NCBI GenBank assembly: GCA_001312505.1
Contig: BBDW01000003.1
Span: forward strand, 124,001 to 188,000
From: Mediterraneibacter faecis JCM 15917
GTDB taxonomy: Bacteria > Bacillota > Clostridia > Lachnospirales > Lachnospiraceae
Direction: 5' to 3'
Length of the DNA stretch: 64,000 bases
Position numbers and translations under genes: made by a program. This document shows positions 17,153 to 27,651 of the stretch, piece by piece. Positions within the stretch are counted from its first letter, which is position 1; each line of letters opens with the position of its first letter. The notes under the pieces were generated by a model that was not told where the DNA came from, made no database searches, and saw nothing but the letters and a program-made list of their open reading frames with translations.

Positions 17153-19057
17153 ATGTCAGAAAAACCAAAATATTATATAACAACAGCGATTGCCTATACA
17201 TCAGGTAAACCGCATATCGGAAACACATACGAGATCGTGCTTGCAGATGCAATTGCACGTTACAAGAGAAGCCAGGGATATGATGTATTCTTCCAGACAG
17301 GAACAGATGAGCACGGACAGAAGATCGAGCTCAAAGCCGAGGAGGCTGGAATCACACCAAAGGAATTCGTAGATAATGTATCAACAGAAATCAAAAGAAT
17401 CTGGGATCTGATGGATACATCTTATGACAAATTCATCCGTACAACAGATGAAGATCATGAGAAACAGGTTAAGAAGATTTTCAAGAAACTTTACGACAAG
17501 GGAGATATTTACAAGGGACATTATGAAGGAATGTACTGTACACCATGCGAGTCTTTCTTCACAGAGTCTCAGCTTGTAGATGGAAAATGTCCTGACTGTG
17601 GACGCCCGGTTCAGCCGGCAAAGGAAGAGGCATATTTCTTCAAAATGAGCAAATATGCAGATCGTCTGATCGAGCATATCAATACACATCCGGAATTTAT
17701 TCAGCCTGTAGCACGTAAGAACGAGATGATGAACAACTTCCTCCTTCCGGGACTTCAGGATCTGTGTGTATCCAGAACATCCTTCAAGTGGGGGGGAATT
17801 CCGGTAGATTTCGATCCAAAGCACGTTGTATATGTATGGCTTGATGCTCTTACAAACTATATCACAGGAATCGGATATGACGCAGACGGAAACAGCACAG
17901 AGCAGTTCAACAAACTGTGGCCGGCAGACCTTCATCTGATCGGAAAAGATATCATCCGTTTCCATACAATTTACTGGCCAATCTTCCTTATGGCACTTGA
18001 TCTTCCACTTCCGAAACAGGTGTTTGGACATCCGTGGCTGCTTCAGGGAGACGGTAAGATGAGTAAGTCTAAAGGAAATGTTCTCTATGCAGATGAACTT
18101 GTTGATTTCTTTGGTGTAGATGCAGTTCGCTACTTCGTACTTCATGAGATGCCATTCGAGAATGACGGTGTTATTTCCTGGGAGCTGATGGTAGAGCGTC
18201 TGAACTCTGATCTTGCAAATACACTTGGAAACCTTGTAAACAGAACTGTTTCTATGACAAACAAATACTTCGGCGGAACAGTAGAAGATAAGGGGGTTGT
18301 AGAAGATGTAGATGCAGAACTGAAAGCAGTTGTAGAGAATGCTTCTAAAGCAGTTGATGCTAAGATGGCAGACCTCCGCGTTGCCGATGCGATTACAGAA
18401 ATCTTCAATCTGTTCAAACGCTGCAATAAATACATTGATGAGACAACTCCTTGGGTACTCGGAAAAGATGAATCCAAGAAGGATCGCCTTTCTACAGTAC
18501 TTTGGAATCTGATCCAGAGCATTTCTGAAGGTGCAAGACTTCTTGAATCTTTTATGCCTTCTACAAGTAAGAAGATCCTTGAGCAGCTTGGTAACGGACA
18601 TGTAACAGAGAAACCGGAGATCCTGTTCCAGCGAATGGATCTCGAAGAGGTTATGAAGAAAGTTGAAGAACTTCATCCGAAGGTAGAAGAAAAGAAAGAG
18701 GAAGAAGCTGTTATCGACATTGAGCCGAAAGATGAGATCACATTTGAGCAGTTCGGAGCAATGCAGTTCCAGGTTGGAGAGATCATTGCATGTGAGGCTG
18801 TAAAGAAATCCAAAAAGCTTCTCTGCTCTCAGGTAAAAGTTGGAAGCCAGGTAAAACAGATCGTATCCGGAATCAAAGCACATTACACACCGGAAGAAAT
18901 GGTTGGTAAGAAAGTTATGGTTCTTGTAAACCTGAAACCTGCGAAGCTGGCAGGCGTACTTTCAGAGGGAATGTTGCTTTGTGCAGAAGATGCAGAAGGT
19001 AACCTTGCACTGATGACACCGGAAAAAGAAATGCCGGCTGGAGCAGAAATCTGTTAA
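17153..19057 (+). CDS. metG: Methionyl-tRNA synthetase
   Basis: About 634 residues. ATG 17153 is preferred over an upstream in-frame start because AAAGGAGG lies just before it. The class I signature PHIGNTYEI, the KMSKSKGN loop, and a zinc knuckle CTPCES...CPDCGRP are visible, so this is the zinc-containing type. The C-terminal 100 residues form the EMAP-II-like tRNA-binding/dimerisation domain (FQVGEIIACEAV, VSGIKAHYTPE). The segment SFKWGGIPVDFDPKHVVYVW has one glycine more than the usual WG pattern; it comes from the G7 run at 17790-17796. The enzyme charges tRNA-Met and is probably controlled by the T-box-like leader. Confidence 0.96.
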   Translation: MSEKPKYYITTAIAYTSGKPHIGNTYEIVLADAIARYKRSQGYDVFFQTGTDEHGQKIELKAEEAGITPKEFVDNVSTEIKRIWDLMDTSYDKFIRTTDEDHEKQVKKIFKKLYDKGDIYKGHYEGMYCTPCESFFTESQLVDGKCPDCGRPVQPAKEEAYFFKMSKYADRLIEHINTHPEFIQPVARKNEMMNNFLLPGLQDLCVSRTSFKWGGIPVDFDPKHVVYVWLDALTNYITGIGYDADGNSTEQFNKLWPADLHLIGKDIIRFHTIYWPIFLMALDLPLPKQVFGHPWLLQGDGKMSKSKGNVLYADELVDFFGVDAVRYFVLHEMPFENDGVISWELMVERLNSDLANTLGNLVNRTVSMTNKYFGGTVEDKGVVEDVDAELKAVVENASKAVDAKMADLRVADAITEIFNLFKRCNKYIDETTPWVLGKDESKKDRLSTVLWNLIQSISEGARLLESFMPSTSKKILEQLGNGHVTEKPEILFQRMDLEEVMKKVEELHPKVEEKKEEEAVIDIEPKDEITFEQFGAMQFQVGEIIACEAVKKSKKLLCSQVKVGSQVKQIVSGIKAHYTPEEMVGKKVMVLVNLKPAKLAGVLSEGMLLCAEDAEGNLALMTPEKEMPAGAEIC

Positions 19058-19135
19058 TTGAAATGTTTGAAAATTCAGACAATTATAGCCAAAACAGATA
19101 ATAAATAAAAAATATAAAAAAATCAAATGAATATA

Positions 19136-19164
19136 TTGACAAATTAGACGCCGAATGTTATTAT
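19136..19164 (+). promoter_or_regulatory. Consensus-like promoter
   Basis: TTGACA (19136-19141), exactly 17 bases, then TATTAT (19159-19164). It stands about 80 bases after metG and about 110 bases before a small reading frame with a good ribosome binding site. Confidence 0.65.
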
Positions 19165-19273
19165 ATAACCATCAAAGAGAGAAAGAAATCTCCCAAAGAT
19201 ATTTAACTAAGAAGGCAAAAGTAACAGATGCCTGATTAGATTAAAAATACAAGTTCAACAGGAGGTCAGTCCC

Positions 19274-19363
19274 ATGGACAGTATAGTTTCAGATTTTTAT
19301 CAATATGTCAGTGGTATGATGAGTGAAGGTTCCTGTGAAGAAAGAGACCTTTGCCAAGCGTAA
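19274..19363 (+). CDS. Small reading frame after a strong promoter (hypothetical)
   Basis: ATG 19274 is preceded by AGGAGG at 19260-19265 and by a consensus-like promoter, so translation start is credible. The frame gives 29 residues (MDSIVSDFYQYVSGMMSEG...) and stops at 19363. After a one-base shift near 19335 another frame continues with a basic stretch (VKKETFAKRKSPVERK) to about 19442, so the true protein may be 55-75 residues and frameshifted here. I do not recognise it. The remaining bases to 19849 hold no other gene I can support, only the terminator below. Confidence 0.4.
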   Translation: MDSIVSDFYQYVSGMMSEGSCEERDLCQA

Positions 19364-19705
19364 AAGTCCAGTAGAAAGAAAAGAAGATCAAAGATCGGAG
19401 AGTACGGAAACTGGAAGCAAAGAGAAAAAGATGAATCACTCATAGATGTATTGAATAAAAATACCGCATATAACATAGAATGAAAAATGTGTAAAGAAAC
19501 ATTGAAAGGATATGTTATAATCTTAGATTTGTTATAAAAGCAGGAATGACTTGACAGAAGATTTAATACATAAAGTATTGAATGGATATGAAAATCATTC
19601 AAGTGATAAAATAACAGACGACAAAGGTCTCACAGGAACGTAGAATCGCGAATAATCTCCGATACAAAATATAAAATTATAATAATAATACAATTAAATA
19701 ACACT

Positions 19706-19746
19706 AAAAATGCACTTTCAAAAGGAATTGAAGGTGCATTTTTTGA
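19706..19746 (+). terminator. Intrinsic terminator
   Basis: AATGCACTTTCAA (from 19709) pairs with TTGAAGGTGCATT (to 19741) with one G-T wobble, followed by a T run. It closes the transcription unit starting at the promoter near 19136. Confidence 0.75.
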
Positions 19747-19849
19747 CATTACAGACCTCATATGGTAGAATAATGAAAGAGTATCGGCTAGTGCCTAATG
19801 GACACATTCAGACCAAAACTAATATTTCAATGACAATGAGGTGAGTACA

Positions 19850-22800
19850 GTGGATAAGTATGAATATAAGTTAAAGACAGAAGAGATGCTGGAACTTATG
19901 GAAGATGGAGAATACAGAAAAGCAGCGGCAGCAGCAGATCTGATTGACTGGAAGCGTGTCCGTAACGCAGGGATGCTGATGAATGTCAGTGATATTTATG
20001 AAAAAACAAAAGAGTATCAGAAGAGCTATGATGTGATGAATCTTGCATATCGCCGTTCTGAAGGAAGCCGCAAGGTGATCTATAAGTTATGTTCTCTTGC
20101 AATTAAGACAAAGAATATAGATGAAGCAATCGACTATTATGACGAATTTATCCAGATTGCACCGAAAGATCCGAACAGGCATATCCTTAGATATCAGATC
20201 TTAAGAGCGCAGAGAGCGCCGATCGAACAGCAGATTGAGGCTCTGGAGGAATTTAAGAAGGCAGAATATATTGAAGAGTGGGCTTATGAACTGGCGAAGC
20301 TTTATCGCGAAGCAGGTATGATGACAGAATGTCTGGAAGAGTGTGATGATCTGATCCTCTGGTTCAGCGAGGGTAAGTATGTTTATAAGGCAATGGAACT
20401 GAAGATGCAGTATAAGCCATTGTCACCATCGCAGCAGCAGAAATATGATCACAGATATGAGAAGCTTTCTTCAGAGACAGAAGAAATACCGGATCTGGCT
20501 TCCTATTTAGGAGAAGACGAGGAAAAAGATTCTGCGTCAGAAGGAGCTGAAGCACTTGGAGATACAAGATCAATCGGGCTGACAGAACAGCCGGTGATGG
20601 AGAACGACAGTACTTCCGATGTGATTGACACGGATGCGGTTACTTTGGAAGCGACAGAAGAGCCGGATACCGAAGTAGAAAATCCGGAAGAAGCAGGAGT
20701 AGAAACAGCAGAAGTTATAGAAGCTTCCGAGGATGAGTCAGAAGTTCAGCCGGCAACGGTAGAGACAAGTGGAGATAAGAGAACACTTAGCAAAGATACT
20801 GCTTCCATACCGATTGTCGGTAAGAATCCGGTAAAACCAGTCAAGAAGAAACTTGGAGATACGATGCGGTTAGATGAAGCTCTGCAGCAATTACTCAATC
20901 CGAAACCGGAAGTTCAGGCAGAACCGGGAGAAGAAGTCGAACCGGATATGACAGATCTGGAAGAGGATATTGCAGCAATTGAGGATGTAGAAGATCTTGA
21001 GATCGTGAATCAACTGACAGAAGAGAAGAAAGCTGAGGAAGCCAATAAAGAACGAGTAGTTCCATCAGGGATGAAAGAACTGATACCGGAACCGGAGACA
21101 GAAGAAGAACTTATAGAACAGGCAGTGGAGAAGACTTCAGAAGATGTCCCAGAAGATGCAGTTACTATAGAAGCAGGAGAAGCAGAACCGGAAGAAGTTC
21201 TTGAAGTAGAAGAGGCAGAACCGGAAGAGGAAGAAATCCTTGAAGCAGGAGAAGCAGAACCGGAGGAGGAAGAAATCCTTGAAGCAGAAGAAGCAGAACC
21301 GGAAGAGGAAGAAATCCTTGAAGCAGGGGAAGCAGAACCGGAGGAGGAAGAAATCCTTGAAGCAGGGGAAGCAGAACCGGAAGAGGAAGAAATTCTTGAA
21401 ATAGATGCAGCTGAGTCAGAAGATCTGACAGATGAATCAGAAGATTTGTCTGAGGTGGAGGAACTGATCTCAGAAACTGAAGTTGTCAATGATGAAGATG
21501 ATTCAGAAGGAGCAGCAGTAAGAGAGACTATGGACAATAAAAATAATGAAGAACCAATTTTATCACCAGAGATACAGAAACTGATTGATGAGATTGAAGG
21601 TGTTATTCCGGAAGAGGAAGAAGTAGATGCAACAGTAAGTTCAGAAGAAGTTCTTGAGGTAGAAGAAGAACCACATGAAAATATGGGAGAGCTTGCGGAT
21701 GATCTCAGACTCGGTGAGGATGAGTACGAAGATTATGATGCGTATGACTGGATGATGCAGAAGAGTTTGACGAAGACGATATTTTAGATGATTATGAAGA
21801 GTCTGATGACGATTTGTTGGATGATTATGAAGACGCTGATGATGATCTGTTCGGTGAGGAAGAAGGATATGATGATCTGGATGCCTATGGTTATGAAGAA
21901 GACGATGAGGATGATGAAGTAATTAATCCAAGAGATCTTTTCACAGCAGAAGATAAGATTTCAGATGATGATCTTCTTGGTCTGAATTCTTATGAAGAAG
22001 TGCCAAATTTTGAAGATGAATTCAGCGTGAATCCAGCGCATAGTGAGGAACCGGATGACAGAGAGATTCCGGATGAAGATGATGGAATTGATATCATGTC
22101 TGCGACAACACCATTGAGCCGTAAAGAGACTGCAAAATTGATCGCAACAGGTAAGACATCACCATTACCGTTAGATGAGATTGCAGATGCAATGTCTGAT
22201 ACAGGATTTATCGTGCATGGTCGTTATGATCTTGAAACACAGAGCGGAATTGGTACAAGAGCAGGACTTACAGAGGAACAGAAGAAACTCTTCTCTTATT
22301 TTGTACCTGTACGTGGTATGAGTGAGCAGCTGGTAGATGTACTTGAGCAGGATAAGAACTGTACAAACCGCAAAGGAACTTCCAGAACAGGAAACCTTCT
22401 GATTATTGGAAATAAAGGAAATGGAAAGACAGTCCTTGCTGTTGATGTTGTAAAGGCAATTCAGAAGCAGCGTGACATCCGTCAGGGCAAGGTTGCGATT
22501 GTAACAGGAGAGTCACTGAATAAGAAGAGAATCGGAGACATTTTCCGTAAACTGTACGGCGGTGCACTGATCATTGAAAAAGCCGGACAGATGAACGAAA
22601 AAACACTCGCCAAGCTGAATAAAGCAATGGAGCAGGATACAGGAGAACTTTTGGTAGTTCTTGAAGAGCAGAGAAAACCACTGGACAGACTTCTTTCTTC
22701 CAACAGAGAATTCAGAAGAAAATTTACTTCCAGACTTGAAGTGCCGATCTTTATTAATGATGAGCTTGTAACATTTGGCCAGACTTATGCTCAGGAGAAT

Positions 22801-23025
22801 GGTTACAGAATCGATGAGATGGGAATCCTTGCACTGTACAGTAAGATTGATTCTTTACAGAGAGAAGATCATGCAGTAACAGTAGCAGAAGTGAAAGAAG
22901 TGATGGATGATGCGATCGCTCATTCACAGAAAGCTTCCGCAAAGAAGCTTGTGAAGAGAGTATTTGGAAAGAATACAGATTCTTCCGACAGAATTCTGCT
23001 TTCAGAGAAAGATTTCAACATTTAA
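19850..23025 (+). CDS. TPR - acidic tandem-repeat - AAA-like ATPase protein (frame broken once; function unknown)
   Basis: The start GTG 19850 follows GAGGTG. Residues 1-215 are helical and TPR-like. Residues about 215-770 are extremely acidic and contain six units of a 13-residue repeat. Then comes an Asp-rich stretch, and the last 290 residues form a P-loop ATPase: Walker A GNKGNGKT, a Walker B-like GGALIIEKAGQ with Glu where Asp is usual, and EEQRKPLDRLL plus an arginine-rich EFRRKFTSRLEV as likely sensor or finger region, like CbxX/SpoVK AAA+ proteins. The frame breaks near 21755: one G seems missing, after which DAEEFDEDDILDDYEE continues. Joined length is about 1,058 residues. It is flanked by terminators on both sides, so is monocistronic. 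I know no function for this architecture. Confidence 0.75.
21176..21403 (+). repeat. 39-bp tandem repeat coding for an acidic 13-residue unit
   Basis: Six in-frame copies of the unit GEAEPEEEEILEA (first copy shortened by two codons, last ends in I). Copies differ at only a few positions (GEAEP or EEAEP; GAGGAG or GAAGAG), so the array is young or kept uniform by recombination. Confidence 0.92.
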
Positions 23026-23047
23026 TGACATATATTTGTTAAGAATT

Positions 23048-23080
23048 AATAGACAGTCAGTAAAACGACTGTCTATTTTT
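23048..23080 (+). terminator. Intrinsic terminator
   Basis: AATAGACAGTC (23048-23058) pairs perfectly with GACTGTCTATT (23067-23077), followed by TTT. It lies 20 bases after the TPR/ATPase gene. Confidence 0.88.
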
Positions 23081-23265
23081 GTGCAATAATACATTTTCTC
23101 TTTCTTTTTTATACAGTATCAAGTATAATAAAACTATAGTGTTCAAGGGGAGAATGAAACTTTGTTACCAATTGAAAGATTCGGTAATGTGCCTTGATCT
23201 ATAAGAAATTGTATGGTTTTTAAATCATTACAATCAGGAATATATTTGAGCAGTGAGGTGGCTTT

Positions 23266-25196
23266 ATGGTTAAGAAAAACAGCACGAAGACGAAAGTGCA
23301 GCCTTATGAGATCGGAGAACTTGACCATTATCTTTTTGGGCAGGGAAATCATTATGAGATTTATAAAAAGATGGGTGCCCATGAGGTGACAAAGAACGGA
23401 AAAAGAGGAGTATATTTTGCGGTATGGGCTCCTCATGCAGTAAACGTTTCTGTAATCGGAGAGTTTAATGACTGGGATGAGACGAAAGATAAGATGAAGA
23501 GAGGAGAGCCTCTCGGAATATACACATGCTTCGTTCCGGAGGCGAAGAAAGGGGGGGATTTGTATAAGTTCTGTATAGAGACACAGGCGGGTGAGAAGAT
23601 CTATAAAGCAGATCCATTTGCTAATTATGCAGAGCTCCGACCGGGAACAGCATCCAGAATTACAGACATTTCTAATCTGAACTGGTCAGACAGTAAGTGG
23701 ATGACAGCTCGTGAGAAGTGGGATAACAAAGAAGAACCAGTGTCTATTTATGAAGTGCATATGGGTTCCTGGATGAGACATCCTGGAAGGGAAGATGAAG
23801 GATTCTATACATATCGTGAGTTTGCAGAAGCAATTACAAAGTATGTAAAAGAGATGGGATATACTCATGTTGAGTTGATGGGAATCGCAGAGCATCCGTT
23901 TGATGGTTCCTGGGGATATCAGGTGACTGGATATTATGCACCAACTGCACGCTATGGAACACCGGAAGATTTTGCATACATGGTGAATTATCTTCATAAG
24001 AATAATATCGGTGTTATTCTTGATTGGGTACCGGCGCATTTCCCGAAAGATGCACATGGTCTGGCAGATTTTGATGGAACACCGACATTCGAATATCCAG
24101 ATCCGAGAAAAGGTGAGCATCCTGATTGGGGGGGAACGAAGGTTTTCAATTATGAAAAACCGGAAGTTTCCAACTTCCTTCTGGCGAATGCATTGTTCTG
24201 GGTTGAACATTATCATGTAGACGGACTTCGTGTAGATGCAGTGGCATCTATGCTGTATCTGGACTACGGAAGAGAAGATGGACAGTGGATTCCGAATAAA
24301 TTTGGCGGAAATGAGAATCTTGAGGCAATTGCATTCTTTAAACATCTGAACTCTGTAGTTTGCGGAAGAAATAAAGGCGTTATGATGATTGCAGAAGAGT
24401 CCACAGCATGGCCGAAGGTGACAGGATCTCCTGAGGATGATGGACTTGGATTTACTTTGAAGTGGAATATGGGATGGATGCATGACTTTACAGAATATAT
24501 GAAACTGGATCCTTATTTCAGAAAAATGCACATCATATGATGACATTTTCTATGGAATATGCATATTCAGAGAACTATATTCTTGTACTTTCTCATGATG
24601 AGGTTGTTCATCTGAAATGCTCCATGTTGAATAAGATGCCGGGAGAAGGATTGGATAAGTTCCGCAACTTGAAGGTGGCATATGCATTTATGATGGGACA
24701 TCCTGGAAAGAAGCTTCTCTTTATGGGACAGGAGTTCGCACAGCTTCGTGAGTGGAGTGAAGAGAGAGAACTGGATTGGTTCCTTCTTGCAGAAGAACCG
24801 CATCAGCAGATTCAGAACTGGTATAAAGATCTGCTTCATCTTTATAAGAAGAATAAGGCATTGTATGAGTTGGATAATGATCCGAAGGGATTTGACTGGA
24901 TCAATAAGGATGATATCTTCCGGAGTATTTTCAGTTTCACAAGACATTCAAAGGATGGGAAGAAGAATCTGCTTTTTGTATGCAACTTTACACCGGTAGA
25001 CAGACCGGATTACCGTGTTGGTGTTCCGAGAAGAAAGCAGTTTAAGCTTGTTCTTAACAGTGATGAGACAAAATACGGCGGATCGGGAGAGGAACGCCCA
25101 TTGGTTTACAAACCAGAGAAGCAGGAATGTGATGGTCAGAAATATTCCTTTGCATATCCTCTTCCGGGATATGGTGTGGCAGTATTTGAGTATTAA
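23266..25196 (+). CDS. glgB: 1,4-alpha-glucan branching enzyme (frame broken once)
   Basis: A GH13 branching enzyme that introduces alpha-1,6 branches in glycogen. The N-terminal CBM48-like domain shows GVYFAVWAPHAVNVSVIGEFNDW. The catalytic domain has DWVPAHFP, GLRVDAV with the nucleophile Asp, MIAEESTAWP with the acid Glu, and VLSHDEVVH with the second Asp. The frame breaks near 24528, where one A seems missing from an A-run; the next frame gives MMTFSMEYAYSENYIL without a gap. Joined length is about 643 residues. Two G7 runs (23551-23557, 24128-24134) add a glycine each, giving KKGGDLYKF and PDWGGTKVF where the family has a single G. ATG 23266 follows GAGGTGG. No other glycogen gene is nearby. 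Confidence 0.94.
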
Positions 25197-25256
25197 GTTG
25201 TATAGTATAATGTTTTCCACGAATAGATGGAACAGGAATTAGACATACATTAATTT

Positions 25257-25302
25257 GCCCCTGCATAGATTGTAAAAAACAAACTATGCAGGGGGGGCTT
25301 TT
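25257..25302 (+). terminator. Terminator hairpin between glgB and spoIIID, with unequal arms
   Basis: GCCCCTGCATAG (25257-25268) pairs with CTATGCAGGGG...C (25284-25298), followed by TTTTCT. The left arm has four C but the right arm has seven G, so three G are unpaired. With four G the stem would be perfect. The G-run also doubles as the only ribosome binding sequence before spoIIID, whose ATG is at 25305. Confidence 0.85.
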
Positions 25303-25304
25303 CT

Positions 25305-25568
25305 ATGAGAGAATATATTGAGGAGCGTGCAGTGGAAATTGCAAATTATATTATAGAAAATAATGCGACAGTGAGACAGACAGCAAAACAGTTTCGGATT
25401 AGTAAGAGTACGGTGCATAAGGATGTTACAGAACGTCTGCTTCAGATCAATCCATCATTGGCTCATGAAACGCGTAAGGTTTTAGACACTAACAAATCAG
25501 AACGTCACATCCGGGGAGGGCTCGCTACCAGAGAAAAATATTTACACTTGCATGCTTCCAATTATTGA
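25305..25568 (+). CDS. spoIIID: Sporulation transcription factor SpoIIID
   Basis: An 87-residue protein that acts in the mother cell during sporulation, turning sigma-E genes on or off and helping make sigma-K. It has the typical opening REYIEERAVEIANYII, the helix-turn-helix TVRQTAKQFRISKSTVHKDVTERL, and the basic C-terminal part RHIRGGLATREKYLH that makes extra DNA contacts. Length and sequence match the family very well. The frame is intact. Its ribosome binding site overlaps the glgB terminator, so either a promoter lies in the glgB tail or the gene depends on read-through. It shows that the host belongs to a sporulating lineage. Confidence 0.96.
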   Translation: MREYIEERAVEIANYIIENNATVRQTAKQFRISKSTVHKDVTERLLQINPSLAHETRKVLDTNKSERHIRGGLATREKYLHLHASNY

Positions 25569-25633
25569 AGTTAATGTTACAATAAAAGAGGATATTCAAT
25601 CAGAAACACGGACATTGAGAGGAGACTGTTCAA

Positions 25634-27170
25634 ATGCGGGTGGCAATTGTTGAAAGGGATGAAAAAGTATTAGAAGAACTGAAAAAAGGTTTAAAACGCG
25701 TAGATCCGAATTACGAGTTGGCGGGGATTGCAGGGAATGGACAGTCTGCATATGAAATGATAACAGTTATGCAGCCAAATCTTGTTATCATGGACATTGG
25801 GCTTCCGCGGATGAATGGGTTAAATCTTTTGAGAAAATTACGCACGGAAGGACGTGAGTTCCGTGTGATTATTATAACAAAGGATGAAGATTTTCAACAG
25901 GCAAAGCAGGCAATCGATCTGGGTGTGGACGGATATTTAGTACAGCCGTTCCGGCCGATGGAGCTTAAGAAGGCATTAAGCCGTATTCATGAAAAAATCA
26001 GGAATGAATATTGGATGCAGGCTTCTTTTACTGTTGAAAATGTTTTGTTAAGCTGTAGATATGGAGAAATTATATCGAATCAGAAGTTAAATGAAATGAC
26101 TATCCGAAAATATGGTTTTACAGTGGATGATCCGGGATATTTATTTACGGTTTCAATGGCAGACGAATACGAGGAGCAGAAGGAAAATATACGTGGATTT
26201 CTCGAAGAAATCTGTAGACGTGAGTGTGGATTTTCGGCATCTGTTATATGTTTGGATCGATGGAAACAGGTGTATCTGATCATTTACCGGGTACGTGAAG
26301 CAAGGAACTGGAAAGAATATTTTAAAAAAAATGTGGTTACTGGGTTATGTAGGAATTTTCCGGGGGACAATTATTTGTGTATGGATAGAGACAAAACAGC
26401 TGACAAAGCTGGTAGATGCAATGATTCAGGCAGGAAGTCTCATGGAATGGAATCTTCTTCAGCCGCGAGGAGTTTTAATCTGTCAGCAGACAGTTGAGAA
26501 ATTTGAAGCTGTTCCGGTGCGTTATCCGGTAGAATTAGAACAACGAATGCGAGAAATGATTTTCGATGAAAACAAGAAAGGAATTGCCAGACAATTTCAA
26601 CTTGTTTGTGAGGAAATGAAAAGAGAAAAATATTTTCCAAAAGAAATAAAATACAGTATCATTCGTTTTTGCATGGCAGCTGGATTGAATTATAGAAATT
26701 ATGGCGGGGGGGAGATTGACGAAACAAAAATCCTGAGTCTTATGCAGCAGATTACCTATGCCATCAGCTGGAAACAGATAGAGAAAGCGATTCAAGGCTT
26801 GGAACGGATGATATCATATGAGCATAAATTTGAGCAGTACAGTACGCTTATCCAAAAAGCAATGAAAATTATAAGAAAAGAATATGACAGTGGTATTACA
26901 TTGGAAGAAGCAGCGAGCCAACTTTATGTATCGGAAGAATACCTGAGTTCTCAGTTTAAGAAGGAGACAGGATATAATTTTACAGAAACTGTGAGGAAAT
27001 ACAGGATAGAAAAAATAAAGGAGCTTCTCAGGACAACAAAATATAAGATGAATCAGATTGCGGGGGGGCTTGTCGGTTACTCTGATCCCAAATATATGAG
27101 TAAGGTGTTTAAAGAGGAGGAAGGAATTTTACCGACGGAATACAGACGTAACTCCAATGGGATTTCATAA
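25634..27170 (+). CDS. YesN-like response regulator with AraC-type DNA-binding domain (frame broken once)
   Basis: The N-terminal receiver domain (residues 1-120) shows VAIVERDE, the acceptor Asp in LVIMDIGLPRMNG and VDGYLVQPF where a Lys is usual at the Gln position; this replacement may weaken switching. The C-terminal 110 residues are an AraC HTH (ITLEEAASQLYVSEEYLS, then DPKYMSKVFKEEEGILPTEYR). The frame breaks at the G5 run 26362-26366; with four G the reading continues NFPGTIICVWIETKQLTKL. Joined length is about 511 residues. G7 runs at 26706-26712 and 27062-27068 add a glycine each. No partner kinase is adjacent. YesN-type regulators often govern sugar uptake. Confidence 0.85.
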
Positions 27171-27344
27171 TCAGGAGTAATTTCATGTTGCTTATAGAAA
27201 AAAGTAGAGAATAAGAGGCATATTTAATTAAAAAAATACACTTTTATAAAAAATTTCACCCTTTTAAATATAGAAAATGTGCTATGATATATGTGAAAAG
27301 TGAAAAGGATTTCATAGCCGTTAAGGCAGAAAGAGGTGAAAAGA

Positions 27345-27572
27345 ATGAGCACAATGAACATTACTTTCAAACACCCGGATGAGATCATTGATTTCTTGAA
27401 AACAGTATGTAAATTTGACTTTAACATGGACATGAGAAGAGGACGGGCAGTAGTAGATGCGAAGTCATTACTTGGAATCATGAATCTGGGATTGAATAAC
27501 GTGATTGAACTGCAGATGTATGCAGACGATTGCACAGAACTTGAAAGACAGCTAGAAAGATTTGCAGCATAA
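27345..27572 (+). CDS. HPr-family phosphocarrier-like protein
   Basis: A 75-residue protein resembling the C-terminal two thirds of HPr: the helix and strand RRGRAVVDAKSLLGIMNLGL and the following ELQMYADD match the HPr fold around the Ser-46 region, which here reads DAKSLLGIM as in HPr. The N-terminal active-site His-15 (in GLHARPA of true HPr) is not visible, so it cannot act as a normal PTS phosphocarrier at that site; a Crh-like regulatory role is possible. ATG 27345 is chosen because AGAGGTG lies 8 bases upstream. It has its own terminator. Confidence 0.75.
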   Translation: MSTMNITFKHPDEIIDFLKTVCKFDFNMDMRRGRAVVDAKSLLGIMNLGLNNVIELQMYADDCTELERQLERFAA

Positions 27573-27590
27573 AATGGAACATAAAAATGG

Positions 27591-27620
27591 GATGTCGGGC
27601 ATTTGTTCGGCATCTTTTTT
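27591..27620 (+). terminator. Intrinsic terminator
   Basis: GATGTCGG (27591-27598) pairs with CGGCATC (27608-27614) with a wobble, then six T. It ends the HPr-like gene. Confidence 0.78.
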
Positions 27621-27651
27621 GATATATTATACCCATAACAGTGGATACATA

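Noticed and set aside
17381..18883. 500-residue reverse frame opposite metG
   Set aside because: A shadow of a real gene in forward direction; Cys- and Phe-rich composition is not protein-like.
21176..21403. CRISPR array
   Set aside because: Repeats are in frame, without spacers, and code for an acidic protein segment.
20999..21537. Long reverse frame rich in Ser (175 residues) opposite the acidic repeat
   Set aside because: It is the mirror of Glu-rich codons (GAA/GAG read as Ser-type codons) and has no start signal.
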